NCBI RefSeq assembly: GCF_004358695.1
Contig: NZ_SNAA01000016.1
Location: forward strand, 18,582 to 82,581
Reading direction: 5' to 3'
Source of the DNA: Palleronia sediminis
GTDB taxonomy: Bacteria > Pseudomonadota > Alphaproteobacteria > Rhodobacterales > Rhodobacteraceae
DNA: 64,000 nucleotides
The notes beneath the pieces are model-generated. The model did no database searches, had not been told where the DNA came from, and saw only the letters and a program-made list of their open reading frames with translations. The translations under genes and the position numbers were made by a program. Of this stretch, positions 55,895 through 64,000 are shown in pieces (positions within the stretch are counted from its first letter, which is position 1; every line of letters starts with the position of its first letter).

Positions 55895-57058
55895 TCAGCT
55901 TTCCGGCAGAACTTCGACGCCGCCACCGACAAGCGGCACAGGCTCAGTGTCCCAGGGGCCGTTCGCGATCAGCCGCTCGACGAATTCGGCCGGGGCGCCC
56001 TCTTCGTCATACTGCAGGTACTGCTCATAGTTCTCCGGCGTGACGCAGCTCAGCTTGAAGAAGCTCTCGCGCTTGTTGTCCTCGAGCTCGCTGGGGACGA
56101 TCTGACCGGACGCGGCGAGATAGGCCGTGTAGAGGCCGATGGCCGAGGCCATGTAGCCACGATGGAAGGTCTCGCCGACGATGGCGTTGTTGCCTCGGCC
56201 CGATTTGATGTCCTCCAGCGTCTTGGGATACAGTCCGTCGGAGGCGAACTTGACCCGGTCGAGCAGGCCCGCGTTCTCGAAGGACTGCATGGCCCCAATC
56301 TGCATGCCGTCATCCGCGCTCCAGACACCGTCGATCTGGTCGCCGTACTTGACGATCAGGTCGCGGGCATTGCGCGCGCCGAGTTGCGGATCCCAGTTGG
56401 ACGGGCGCTCCTCCAAGATATTGATGCCGGGGTAGTTCTCGGCGATCTCGGCCCTGAAACCGGCCACACGGGTCTTCGACGTCGTGCTGTCCTGCACGCC
56501 CGGCAGAAGGATCACATCGCCTTCGCCGCCCAGCGCTTCGGCCAGCGCCTGAGCGCCGCAGCGACCCGAGTCGACACCAGTATGCTTCTGGAACGCGACG
56601 AAATTGTCGCCGACATCCTGCGGCTTGTACTCGTCGGGCTTGTTCCACCAGATCGTGACGTAGCCGCCTGCCTGCTTGACCGCCTCGACAATGGTCGGCG
56701 CGTCGGAGCTTGCCACGGTGTTGACGAACATGATCGGTTTCTTGCCGCTCGCCAGGATCGCGTAGATCGACGAGATCGACGTCTGCGACGAGTTGTTCGA
56801 GTTGACGATCTCGAGCGGAATGCCGAGCGCCTCGGAGATCGCCTCGGCGCCTTCGATGTTCGAGATCATGTAGGGGTTCGTCGTGTTGATCACCGATGCG
56901 ACGATCACCCACTCGTCAGGATTGAAGCCCTCGGGATGCTCGACAGTCTGGGCGTCCGCGCCGGTGGCGCCGAGACCGGCGATCAGCGCTGCGGCAACGG
57001 CTGCTGCGCCGAAGGCGCGGCGCGTCGGACCGGTAAGTTTCATGGTCAGGATCTTCAT
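55895..57058 (-). CDS. Ribose-type ABC substrate-binding protein (importer 1)
   Basis: A 387-aa periplasmic binding protein. The N-terminus (MKLTGPTRRAFGAAAVAAAL) is twin-arginine-like, with cleavage near ADAQT. Mature features are VIASVINTTNPYMISNIEGA and EIVNSNNSSQTSISSIYAIL (effector-binding lobe). GGAGGAG lies before the ATG. The ligand is unknown; neighbours suggest a polyol or sugar. Confidence 0.84.
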   Translation of the reverse strand: MKILTMKLTGPTRRAFGAAAVAAALIAGLGATGADAQTVEHPEGFNPDEWVIVASVINTTNPYMISNIEGAEAISEALGIPLEIVNSNNSSQTSISSIYAILASGKKPIMFVNTVASSDAPTIVEAVKQAGGYVTIWWNKPDEYKPQDVGDNFVAFQKHTGVDSGRCGAQALAEALGGEGDVILLPGVQDSTTSKTRVAGFRAEIAENYPGINILEERPSNWDPQLGARNARDLIVKYGDQIDGVWSADDGMQIGAMQSFENAGLLDRVKFASDGLYPKTLEDIKSGRGNNAIVGETFHRGYMASAIGLYTAYLAASGQIVPSELEDNKRESFFKLSCVTPENYEQYLQYDEEGAPAEFVERLIANGPWDTEPVPLVGGGVEVLPES

Positions 57059-57098
57059 AGGTCTCTCCTCCTCATCGCTTTCGTGGGACAGTCGGGGG

Positions 57099-58337
57099 TC
57101 AGGCTCGCAGCCCGCCGAAGAAGGTGCGGACGTCGTCGACGAACAGCTCCGGCACCTCGAGCGGAGCGAAGTGACCGCCTTCGTCGTGAACCCGGTACTG
57201 CTGCAGATTGAAGTACTTCTCGGTCCAGCTGCGCGGCGGTTTGTAGATCTCGCCGGGGAAGATCGAGACCGCGGTCGGCACGCCCACGACCGGGAAGCGG
57301 TCATGGCTCGGCGACCAAGGGTTGCCGCGGCATTCCCAATAGTAGCGTGACGAGGTACCGCCGGTTTTGGTCAGGAAATAGACCGCCGCCGTGGTGACGA
57401 GATCCTCTTTCGGCCAGACCTTTTCGAATGGCTCGGTTCCGGCGCCGCGTTCGGCAAGGCCCCAGAAATATCGCTTTTCGGTGATCCAAGCGAGCTGACC
57501 GGCAGGGGAATCCGTGACAAGAGCCGCCAGCGTCTGCGGCTTGGTCAACTGAATTTCACCGTACCCGCTTTCGTTCTCGACGAAGTGCTTGCCGCGCTCG
57601 AACCATCCCTCCTCGTCCGCCGCGTACTCGTTCCTCGCGGGAAGTCCGAGGATCGGATCGAACTCGATGCCTTCGGGCTGGTCGGGATGCGACGGCAGGT
57701 AATGGCTCATCTGAGCCGGGAAATGCGTGTAAACGCCGATAACGTCCTTCTCATACTTGTGGCCGTGCTGCTGCGCCACGAGCGCCCCCCAATCGCCGCC
57801 GGCCGTCGCGTATTTCTCGTAGCCGAGGACGTCCTTCATGAGGGCGTTCTCCAGATCCGCGGTATGCCAGAAGTTCCAGCCGGTCTTCTTCAAGGGCGAG
57901 GAGAATCCGTAGCCGGGCAGCGAGATCAGAACGACGTCGAAGCTGTCCTCGGCCTTGCCCCCATGCGCCTCGGGATCGGTAAGCGGGCCAATCACCTTGC
58001 GCAGGTCCCAGAACGTCCATGGCCAGCCGTGGTGAATCAGAAGCGGCATCGGGTTGGAGCCTTTGCCCTTCACGTGGATGAAGTGCAGCGGCACGCCCAT
58101 CAGGTCGATCTTGAACTGCGGCAGTTCGTTCATCCGCCGCTCGACGTCGCGCCAGTCATACTCGTTGATCCAGTAGTCGACGAGCGTGCGGTGGTAGGCC
58201 GTGTTGTAGCCATACCTCCAGTCATCGTTGGCGAAGTCGTCAGGAAAGCGCGTGCGCTTCAGACGCTCCATCATGTCATCGAGATCGGCATCCGGGATCT
58301 CGATTTTGAACGGACGGATCTCGTGGTCTAGCGGCAT
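57099..58337 (-). CDS. Epoxide hydrolase (EHN-domain alpha/beta hydrolase)
   Basis: A 412-aa protein. Residues about 1-110 form the epoxide-hydrolase N-terminal domain (IRPFKIEIPDADLDDMMERL). The alpha/beta-hydrolase core has the oxyanion motif HHGWPWTFWDL, the nucleophile in TAGGDWGALVAQ (Asp), and the catalytic His in DEGGHFAPLEVPEL. All expected catalytic elements are present. It would open an epoxide to a diol. It sits between the dipeptidase and binding-protein genes in the same direction. GGGGAGGGG precedes the ATG. Confidence 0.85.
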   Translation of the reverse strand: MPLDHEIRPFKIEIPDADLDDMMERLKRTRFPDDFANDDWRYGYNTAYHRTLVDYWINEYDWRDVERRMNELPQFKIDLMGVPLHFIHVKGKGSNPMPLLIHHGWPWTFWDLRKVIGPLTDPEAHGGKAEDSFDVVLISLPGYGFSSPLKKTGWNFWHTADLENALMKDVLGYEKYATAGGDWGALVAQQHGHKYEKDVIGVYTHFPAQMSHYLPSHPDQPEGIEFDPILGLPARNEYAADEEGWFERGKHFVENESGYGEIQLTKPQTLAALVTDSPAGQLAWITEKRYFWGLAERGAGTEPFEKVWPKEDLVTTAAVYFLTKTGGTSSRYYWECRGNPWSPSHDRFPVVGVPTAVSIFPGEIYKPPRSWTEKYFNLQQYRVHDEGGHFAPLEVPELFVDDVRTFFGGLRA

Positions 58338-58377
58338 CAATGCCCCTCCCCTTTGAAGTCCCGCGCGGAATGCGCGC

Positions 58378-59895
58378 TCAGTCTTTCAGATTGGCCATCA
58401 CGTCCTTGATCAGGGGCCAGACGCGCGCCGCGGACGTGTGATCCATGCTTTCCTTGGGCGAATGCAGATCGTAGAGGTTCGTCCCGATCCCGATCGTGTC
58501 GAGACCATCGATCCGCTGCGTGAACATCCCGAGCTCCAGGCTGCAGACCGACACCAGGACATCCGGTTTCCTGCCCATGACCCGTTCGTAACAGCCCTTG
58601 GCGATCTCGAGCATCCGGCTCTCCGGATTCCAGGGGAACTCGGGCGCATCGAGCCCGATCTGCTTTGCGCTGACGCCCGCGCCGGCGAGTTCGGCAAGCA
58701 TCATCATCTGGTCGAGGACGGCGTGCTTGCGCGAGGTGACGGCGCTGGTGATCGTGCTGGTGATCTCCACCCGGTCACCTGCCGTCCGCAAAAGCCCGAT
58801 GTTGTTCGATGTCTCCCAATTACCCTCGACCTCGAGGTTCTGGTTGATGATCCCGTTCGGCAGAAGCGCGATCGCCTGAACGAGCTTGGCCGCGGATGCG
58901 TCGGACATGACGCGCTCGATGGTCACGTCCGGACGAGCGACCGTGATCCGCATGTCCGGGTCGGAGATCCGGAACTCGTGCCTGATCTTGCCCGCGAGGT
59001 CGCGGACGGCCTCTTCGACGGTGTCGGCGGCGTCCGGATCGACGAGGATCAGCGCCTCGGCCTCCGCCGGGATGACATTGTTCTGCACGCCGCCCGAGAC
59101 ATTCGCGATTCGGACAGCGCCGTCCTGCATCGCCTGACGCAGAAGGCGCCCGATGAGCGCAATGGAATTGCCGCGCTCTAAGTGAATGTCGAATTCGCAG
59201 TGGCCGCCGAGCAGGCCGCGAATGTCGATCAGCATCGCGACGCCCGCATCGTCCGGCACCTGCCAATCGGCGTCGACATCTATCCGGCAGGTTACGTCGC
59301 CAGAACATCCGGCGAGGAGTTGCTTCTCTTCGATCCAGTTGAAGTCGATCATCCGCTTGCCGGTGAGCTTGGTCAGATCGACGTTGTCGCCTCCGACCTT
59401 CCCCATCTCTTCCATAACGGTCATCACGCATTCGAGCGGCGGGTGGGGAATGTCGTCGGAGTCGAGCAGGGCAAGCATGTAGGAAATGCCAAGCCCGTTA
59501 TCGGCGCCGAGAGTCGTGCCCTCCGCGCGGATACGGTCGCCGTCGACCTTCAGTTTGACCCCGTCCCTGGCGAAGTCATGGCTGACGCCTTCGTCGAGCT
59601 TGCACACCATGTCGATATGGCCGTGCAGGATGACTGTCGGGGAGTGTTCGTAGCCCGGCGTGCCGGGCTTCTTGACGATCATGTTGTCGAGATCGTCGCG
59701 ATGGTACTCGAGATCGCGTGCCTTCGCGAATTCGGCAACGTAGTCGGCGGCGTCCTTCTCATGTTGCGAGCAGCGGTGCCGGGCGCTCAGCTCCTCGAAG
59801 AAGAACATCACCTCGCGCGGCTCTATGTTCTCGAGCACGCGCGCCGCCGCGCCGGTTTCCTTCGCCCGCTCCGGAGCCTTCACATCCATGATCAT
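58378..59895 (-). CDS. pepD: M20 family cytosol dipeptidase (PepD-like)
   Basis: A 505-aa metallopeptidase of the aminoacyl-histidine dipeptidase type. Zinc-site motifs are ILHGHIDMVCK, TTLGADNGLGISY and VMEEMGKVGG, and the C-terminal His lies in MDHTSAARVWPL. First gene of the leftward importer operon, facing the SorC-type regulator. Why a dipeptidase is placed with sugar importers is unclear; it may hydrolyse an amide conjugate instead. Start at 59895 or 59889. Confidence 0.85.
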   Translation of the reverse strand: MIMDVKAPERAKETGAAARVLENIEPREVMFFFEELSARHRCSQHEKDAADYVAEFAKARDLEYHRDDLDNMIVKKPGTPGYEHSPTVILHGHIDMVCKLDEGVSHDFARDGVKLKVDGDRIRAEGTTLGADNGLGISYMLALLDSDDIPHPPLECVMTVMEEMGKVGGDNVDLTKLTGKRMIDFNWIEEKQLLAGCSGDVTCRIDVDADWQVPDDAGVAMLIDIRGLLGGHCEFDIHLERGNSIALIGRLLRQAMQDGAVRIANVSGGVQNNVIPAEAEALILVDPDAADTVEEAVRDLAGKIRHEFRISDPDMRITVARPDVTIERVMSDASAAKLVQAIALLPNGIINQNLEVEGNWETSNNIGLLRTAGDRVEITSTITSAVTSRKHAVLDQMMMLAELAGAGVSAKQIGLDAPEFPWNPESRMLEIAKGCYERVMGRKPDVLVSVCSLELGMFTQRIDGLDTIGIGTNLYDLHSPKESMDHTSAARVWPLIKDVMANLKD

Positions 59896-60038
59896 GTCTC
59901 CTCCCCCTCAGGTCCGGGCCAGCGCTAACGCGGCATCCCGAAACTGTGCCAACCTCACAGCTGGACCAAATGTCTCTAATTTGGACTTATGTATCATCAA
60001 GGCTTATGCTGTGGCAACGAATATTTTGTTGTGGTAGT

Positions 60039-60052
60039 AGTCAATTGCGTCA
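60039..60052. promoter_or_regulatory. Candidate SorC-type operator between regulator and dipeptidase operon
   Basis: AGTCAATTGCGTCA lies in the AT-rich gap between the divergent pepD and regulator genes. It differs by one base from AGTCATTTGCGTCA upstream of the E1 operon, and both are on the same strand. Its placement fits autoregulation and control of the importer operon. Confidence 0.55.
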
Positions 60053-60165
60053 TGCGGACAGCAAGTTATTGATGTAAAATAAACAAATACGGTTCGGGCA
60101 TGCGGAAGAAGTCGAAGCGGGCAACAGGGCCCGCCCTGCCGCTGCCGCACACTCAGGAGAAAGAC

Positions 60166-61110
60166 ATGAACGAATTTGACAGGCGCAGCAGCGAACCGGC
60201 CAGGGCGGCGTGGCTCTATTACGCGGAGGAGCTCACCCAAAGCCAGGTAGCCGACAAGCTGGGGGTAAGCCGGAGCACGGTAATTCGCCTGCTCAGGCGC
60301 GCCAAGGAGAGTGGCCTGGTCCAGATTTCTCTTGGGGTCTCCTCAGAGACTTTCGCCACCGAAAGAGACCTCGAAGACAAGTATGGGCTGAAGAAGGCGC
60401 GAATCGTCCCGGTAGCGGAAACCGAAGAGATGCAGCGGCGCTGGCTCGGGCAGGTCGCTGGCGAAGCGCTGATCGAGATGGTCAAGAGCAACTCTACCGT
60501 CGCTGTCAGCTGGGGTCGCACGATGCTTGCGATGGCCGATTCCCTCACCGGGGAAGCGCCGACAAGCAACATGGAGATCGTCGCGCTGATCGGTGGGCTC
60601 CATAATGCGAGCCGCGGCACCAACCCCTACGAAGTGGCGGAGCAACTGGGGAAGTATTTCGGAGCGCCCGCGCGCGCCCTGTACGCGCCGGTTTATGTAA
60701 AGAATGCCGCAACCGCCGAGGGCCTGCGCGACGACCCGGGCCTCAGCGAGGCACTCGATCTCGCGCGAAACGCGGATCTTGTCGCTTTCAGTATCGGCGC
60801 CCTGAGCGACGACGCGACGATGCTGAGTCTCGGCTACGTCAATCCGGAAGAGCGCGACTTCCTCGCGGCCCGTGGCGCAGTCGGGGATATTGCCTGTCGC
60901 TGGGTGGACAGCAATGGTGCCGAAGTGGAGATGCCGGACACCATTCATCCCATCGGCATCTCGCTCAGCAGCCTGCGCAAGATCCCCGACCGTCTGGCCG
61001 TTGCGGGCGGTCCCGACAAGATCGACGTCCTCCGGGCCAGCCTCGTGGGAGGCTACGTGACGCACCTCATCACGGATGAAGCGAGCGCGGCAACGCTCCT
61101 TTCGAGCTGA
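60166..61110 (+). CDS. SorC/DeoR-type sugar-responsive transcriptional regulator
   Basis: A 314-aa regulator. The HTH is N-terminal (LTQSQVADKLGVSRSTVIRL), followed by the sugar-phosphate-binding domain (VAVSWGRTMLAMAD, then ADLVAFSIGALSDD) typical of SorC and the erythritol regulator EryD. The ATG at 60166 has GGAGA; an upstream ATG at 60100 lacks a good site. It probably binds the two AGTCAWTTGCGTCA sites and senses a phosphorylated pathway intermediate. Confidence 0.85.
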   Translation: MNEFDRRSSEPARAAWLYYAEELTQSQVADKLGVSRSTVIRLLRRAKESGLVQISLGVSSETFATERDLEDKYGLKKARIVPVAETEEMQRRWLGQVAGEALIEMVKSNSTVAVSWGRTMLAMADSLTGEAPTSNMEIVALIGGLHNASRGTNPYEVAEQLGKYFGAPARALYAPVYVKNAATAEGLRDDPGLSEALDLARNADLVAFSIGALSDDATMLSLGYVNPEERDFLAARGAVGDIACRWVDSNGAEVEMPDTIHPIGISLSSLRKIPDRLAVAGGPDKIDVLRASLVGGYVTHLITDEASAATLLSS

Positions 61111-61188
61111 GCGGCTTTCTGAAGCACTTGTCCTATTGAAGCACATATGCTTCAATGGGTGACGAGAAGGCGGAAGGGAGGCGAGGAC

Positions 61189-62685
61189 ATGCTACTCGGA
61201 ATCGATCTTGGCACCTCGATGACGAAGGCCGCCGCATTCGATCTGGACGGCACCTGCCTCGCCGTATCCTCGCGCAAGCCAACGCTTCGGCATCTTGGAA
61301 ACGGGCGGATCGAACAGGACTTCGAGGACGTGGTTCGACTGGTGTCGGAGGTCGTTCGGGAGGTCGTTGCGGATGCAGGACGTGTTCCGGAAGCAATCGG
61401 TATCACCGGGCAGAGCGATGGCCTTTGGCTGCTGGATGACAATGCTCGCCCCGTCCGCTCTGCCATCTCCTGGCTCGACAACAGGGGCAGCCCCTATCTG
61501 CAGGGCTGGATGGACAGCGGGGTCTACGAGGAGGTTTTCCGGCGGAACGGCAATGCGATCTTCCCCGGCTCTCACGCGCCCTTCATGGCGGCGCTGGCGC
61601 ATGAGGATCCGGGCGCGCTCGGCCGGGCAAGGACAGCGAGCTACCTCAAGGACGGCATCCTGCAGCGGCTGACCGGCGTGCGCGTCACCGACGCTTCGGA
61701 CGCCTCACTGCCGTTTCTCGATACCCGCACCCGAAAATACGACCCAAAGATTTTGGAGCTGCTCGGGCTCTCCGACTGTGCCCGTCTGCTGGCGCCGGTG
61801 ATGCCCGCGCCCGGGCAGGCATTCCCGCTTTCGGCCGAAGGGGCCCGGCTGACCGGCCTGTCAGAGGGTGTGCCGGTCCACGCAGGGCCCTTCGACATCG
61901 TCGCCTGCGCCGTCGGCGCCGGCGTCGACCGGGTCGGGGACGGCCTTGTCATCTTGGGGACGACGCTGGCCTGCGAAGTATTGGTCGACCGTGTGGATAC
62001 CAGCGGAGAGCCTGTCGGCATGACGCTGTGCATGCCGCAAGAAGGCCGGTGGATGCGCGCCCTTCCGGCGACTGTCGGCACCGCCTCGCTGGACTGGATT
62101 CTCGATCTGATCGGCGCCGAATGCACACAGGTCGAGGCGCTCCTCGCCCAGAGCCGGCCCGGCGCCAACGGCGTGACCGCCCTGCCCTACTTCTCGGCCA
62201 CGGGCGAGCGCGCGCCCTTTGCCGATGTCCGGGCGAGAGGCCAGTTATGCGGCCTCAGCACGGGCACCTCGAAAGGCGACATTGTCATGGCGATCTGCGA
62301 GGCGGTCGCCTATGCCACGCGGCACTGCGTTGAGGCGGCCGGTCTGTCGGGGCAGCTTTCGGTCTCAGGCGGGGGCGCGAATTCGGTGGCATGGAGCCAG
62401 ATGATAGCGGATGTCCTGCAATGCCCGCTTGCCATCGCACCGAAACCCGAGGTCGGTGCACGCGGGGCGTGCCTTGCGGCAGCCGATATCGTCGGGATCG
62501 ACTGCGATCGCACCGCCTGGACGAAGGCCAGTGGCGTCATCGAGCCACGAGCCCGGTTGCGCGACCATTACGAAGCGGGCTTCGGGCATTATCTCGAGAC
62601 CGTCGAAGCGGCGCGTCGGCTATGGCACAGGCCGGAAAAAGACCGGCTGGCCGTCGCAAGCCACCCTCCCCTCGTTTCTGCATGA
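61189..62685 (+). CDS. FGGY-family carbohydrate kinase B
   Basis: A 498-aa kinase starting [20 protein letters not shown]. Sugar-site and ATP-site motifs are [14 protein letters not shown] and [20 protein letters not shown]. Closer to xylulokinase/XylB-like enzymes than to glycerol kinase. It is downstream of the regulator, co-oriented, with GGGAGGCGAGG before its ATG. It is clearly different from kinase A in the leftward operon, so two substrates or two steps are phosphorylated. Confidence 0.85.
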   Translation: MLLGIDLGTSMTKAAAFDLDGTCLAVSSRKPTLRHLGNGRIEQDFEDVVRLVSEVVREVVADAGRVPEAIGITGQSDGLWLLDDNARPVRSAISWLDNRGSPYLQGWMDSGVYEEVFRRNGNAIFPGSHAPFMAALAHEDPGALGRARTASYLKDGILQRLTGVRVTDASDASLPFLDTRTRKYDPKILELLGLSDCARLLAPVMPAPGQAFPLSAEGARLTGLSEGVPVHAGPFDIVACAVGAGVDRVGDGLVILGTTLACEVLVDRVDTSGEPVGMTLCMPQEGRWMRALPATVGTASLDWILDLIGAECTQVEALLAQSRPGANGVTALPYFSATGERAPFADVRARGQLCGLSTGTSKGDIVMAICEAVAYATRHCVEAAGLSGQLSVSGGGANSVAWSQMIADVLQCPLAIAPKPEVGARGACLAAADIVGIDCDRTAWTKASGVIEPRARLRDHYEAGFGHYLETVEAARRLWHRPEKDRLAVASHPPLVSA

Positions 62686-62693
62686 GGACCGTC

Positions 62694-63761
62694 ATGCCTC
62701 GCGACCTCACGATCCCCGACCAGCGCCATCCCGAAAAGGCGCATCGACCCGAGACTGCGCGCCAGCCCAAGCCCGCGTGGATTCGCGTCAAGGCGCCCAC
62801 CTCCGCCGGCTACCGCGCCACCCGCGACACCATCCGCGAGCACCGCCTCGTCACCGTCTGCGAAGAGGCGGGATGCCCCAATGTCGGCGAATGCTGGTCC
62901 CAAGGCCACGCCACAATGATGATCATGGGCGAGATCTGCACCCGCGGATGCACGTTCTGCAACGTCGCGACCGGCCGCCCCGACAATCTCGACACGTTCG
63001 AGCCCGGACGGGTCGCAGATGCGGTCGCCAGGCTCGGCCTTAACCATGTCGTCGTCACCTCGGTCGACCGTGACGACCTTGCCGATGGCGGGGCCGGGCA
63101 TTTCGCCCAGACCATCCGCGCCATCCGCCACCGTGCCCCCGGAACCACGATCGAGGTACTGACACCCGATTTCCTGCGTTGCGGCCCCGAGGCTCTCGAG
63201 ACCGTGGTCGCCGCCCGCCCCGACGTCTTCAACCACAACCTCGAAACGGTTCCCGGCCTCTATCCCGAGGTCCGCCCCGGCGCCCGATATTTCCATTCGC
63301 TCCGACTGTTGCAGCGCGTGAAGGAACTCGACCCTCAAATATTCACCAAGTCCGGCATCATGGTAGGCCTCGGCGAGGACCGCCAGTCCGTCCTTCAGGT
63401 CATGGACGACATGCGCTCCGCCTCGGTCGACTTTTTGACCATCGGACAGTATCTTCAGCCCACATCGCGCCATCACGCCGTCGTACGTTTTATACATCCC
63501 GACGAGTTCGGCGCCTTCGAGCGGGCCGCCTGGGGCAAGGGCTTTCTCATGGTGAGCGCCACGCCCCTGACCCGTTCGAGCTATCATGCCGGGAACGATT
63601 TTCAGCGGCTCCGCGAGGCCCGCAGAAAGGGCCTGCGTATGGCAATGGACAACGGGCTCAATAATCAGGAATCACGGATGGAAAAATGGAGCGGCCACGA
63701 GGGTACGGGCGGCGACGAAGCCTCCCTCTCAAGCAGCGGTAATCCAAGGGGCATTACGTGA
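62694..63761 (+). CDS. lipA: Lipoyl synthase with a C-terminal tail
   Basis: A 355-aa radical-SAM enzyme that inserts sulfur into octanoyl-lysine to make lipoate. Both clusters are present: [12 protein letters not shown] (auxiliary cluster) and [10 protein letters not shown] (SAM cluster), as is the C-terminal RSSY motif (LTRSSYHAG). After the usual end the protein carries about 35 extra residues (from [15 protein letters not shown]), ending close to an IS element. GAGGA precedes the start at 62694; ATG 62682, in an ATGA overlap with the kinase stop, is the alternative. Its placement suits the lipoyl protein of the island. Confidence 0.9.
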   Translation: MPRDLTIPDQRHPEKAHRPETARQPKPAWIRVKAPTSAGYRATRDTIREHRLVTVCEEAGCPNVGECWSQGHATMMIMGEICTRGCTFCNVATGRPDNLDTFEPGRVADAVARLGLNHVVVTSVDRDDLADGGAGHFAQTIRAIRHRAPGTTIEVLTPDFLRCGPEALETVVAARPDVFNHNLETVPGLYPEVRPGARYFHSLRLLQRVKELDPQIFTKSGIMVGLGEDRQSVLQVMDDMRSASVDFLTIGQYLQPTSRHHAVVRFIHPDEFGAFERAAWGKGFLMVSATPLTRSSYHAGNDFQRLREARRKGLRMAMDNGLNNQESRMEKWSGHEGTGGDEASLSSSGNPRGIT

Positions 63762-63892
63762 GCCCCGTCGGCGCCCTGAAGGGGGAGTTACCTGCCGCTG
63801 AACTTTGGTCCAGCGGCGCCCGGAGCCTCGGCCATTTCGGTTGCGCCGCGGGGCTCGGGTCGAGCAACCATTGAAGACGCTAGGGTCAGGAT

Positions 63893-64000
63893 TCATAACC
63901 AGAACATGACGGTTGCGGCGAGGGCGATGGCGGAGAGGAAGACCTTCGGGCATCTGTCGTAGCGGGTGGCGATGCGACGCCAGTCTTTCAACCTACCGAA
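63893..64000 (-). mobile_element. IS5-family transposase, 3' end (partial)
   Basis: The reverse strand reads FGRLKDWRRIATRYDRCPKV and continues to a stop (FLSAIALAATVMFWL). This is the conserved C-terminus of IS5/IS427-type transposases. The rest lies beyond the window. GGGTCAGGATTCAT, just outside the stop at about 63884-63897, may be the terminal inverted repeat. It marks the right side of the catabolic island. Confidence 0.8.

Overview
The window is high-GC DNA whose gene content points to an alphaproteobacterium of the Rhodobacterales (Roseobacter/Paracoccus type). The evidence is a GlpSTPQUV-type glycerol importer, paired Hint/RTX proteins, a divergent iol cluster and tightly packed operons with many 4-bp ATGA overlaps. 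No species can be named from sequence alone.

Layout. 1-6.8 kb: a DeoR/GlpR-type repressor (cut by the window start) diverges from a six-gene glycerol ABC transporter operon that ends in a strong terminator. 6.8-12.1 kb: two copies of an unusual module, each pairing a Hint-domain, RTX-like secreted protein with an aminoglycoside-phosphotransferase-fold kinase. The two kinases converge in the middle. 12.3-16.4 kb: housekeeping genes (sufE, a lipoprotein, rnd, purN, purM and a CAU tRNA). 16.4-25.4 kb: a molybdate/tungstate block with a tungstate ABC transporter (Tup) and an HTH/binding-protein regulator. It also carries a TrmO-like protein, an orphan ModA-like protein, a FecCD-type MolABC importer, a molbindin and a MOT1-type permease. 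25.5-26.5 kb: a membrane protein with no normal start codon. 26.5-38.6 kb: a nearly complete myo-inositol catabolic locus (iolJBCD, iolG, iolE, a second dehydrogenase, a LacI repressor and a ribose-type ABC importer). Two copies of a TTGCAACCGGTTGCAA-type operator sit at its two divergent promoters.

38.7-62.7 kb is an accessory catabolic island, visibly lower in GC than its left neighbours. It has two leftward operons and a divergent SorC-type regulator with a second sugar kinase. Together they encode two ribose-type ABC importers, two FGGY kinases, a GlpD-type FAD dehydrogenase, a glycerol-1-phosphate-dehydrogenase-like enzyme, a class II aldolase, a HAD phosphatase, an epoxide hydrolase and a dipeptidase. 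They also encode a 2-oxoacid/acetoin-dehydrogenase-like complex whose E2 is split into a lone lipoyl domain and a lone catalytic core. A lipoyl synthase gene follows the second kinase, and an IS5-type transposase end closes the window.

Inferred logic of the island: import of a polyol or modified sugar, phosphorylation, oxidation to a keto-phosphate, aldol cleavage, and lipoate-dependent conversion of the remaining carbonyl fragment to an acyl-CoA. The substrate is not identifiable from sequence. A 14-bp motif (AGTCAWTTGCGTCA) found upstream of the E1 operon and between the regulator and the transporter operon is a candidate operator tying the island together. The two best candidates for undescribed biology are this island and the duplicated Hint/kinase module.
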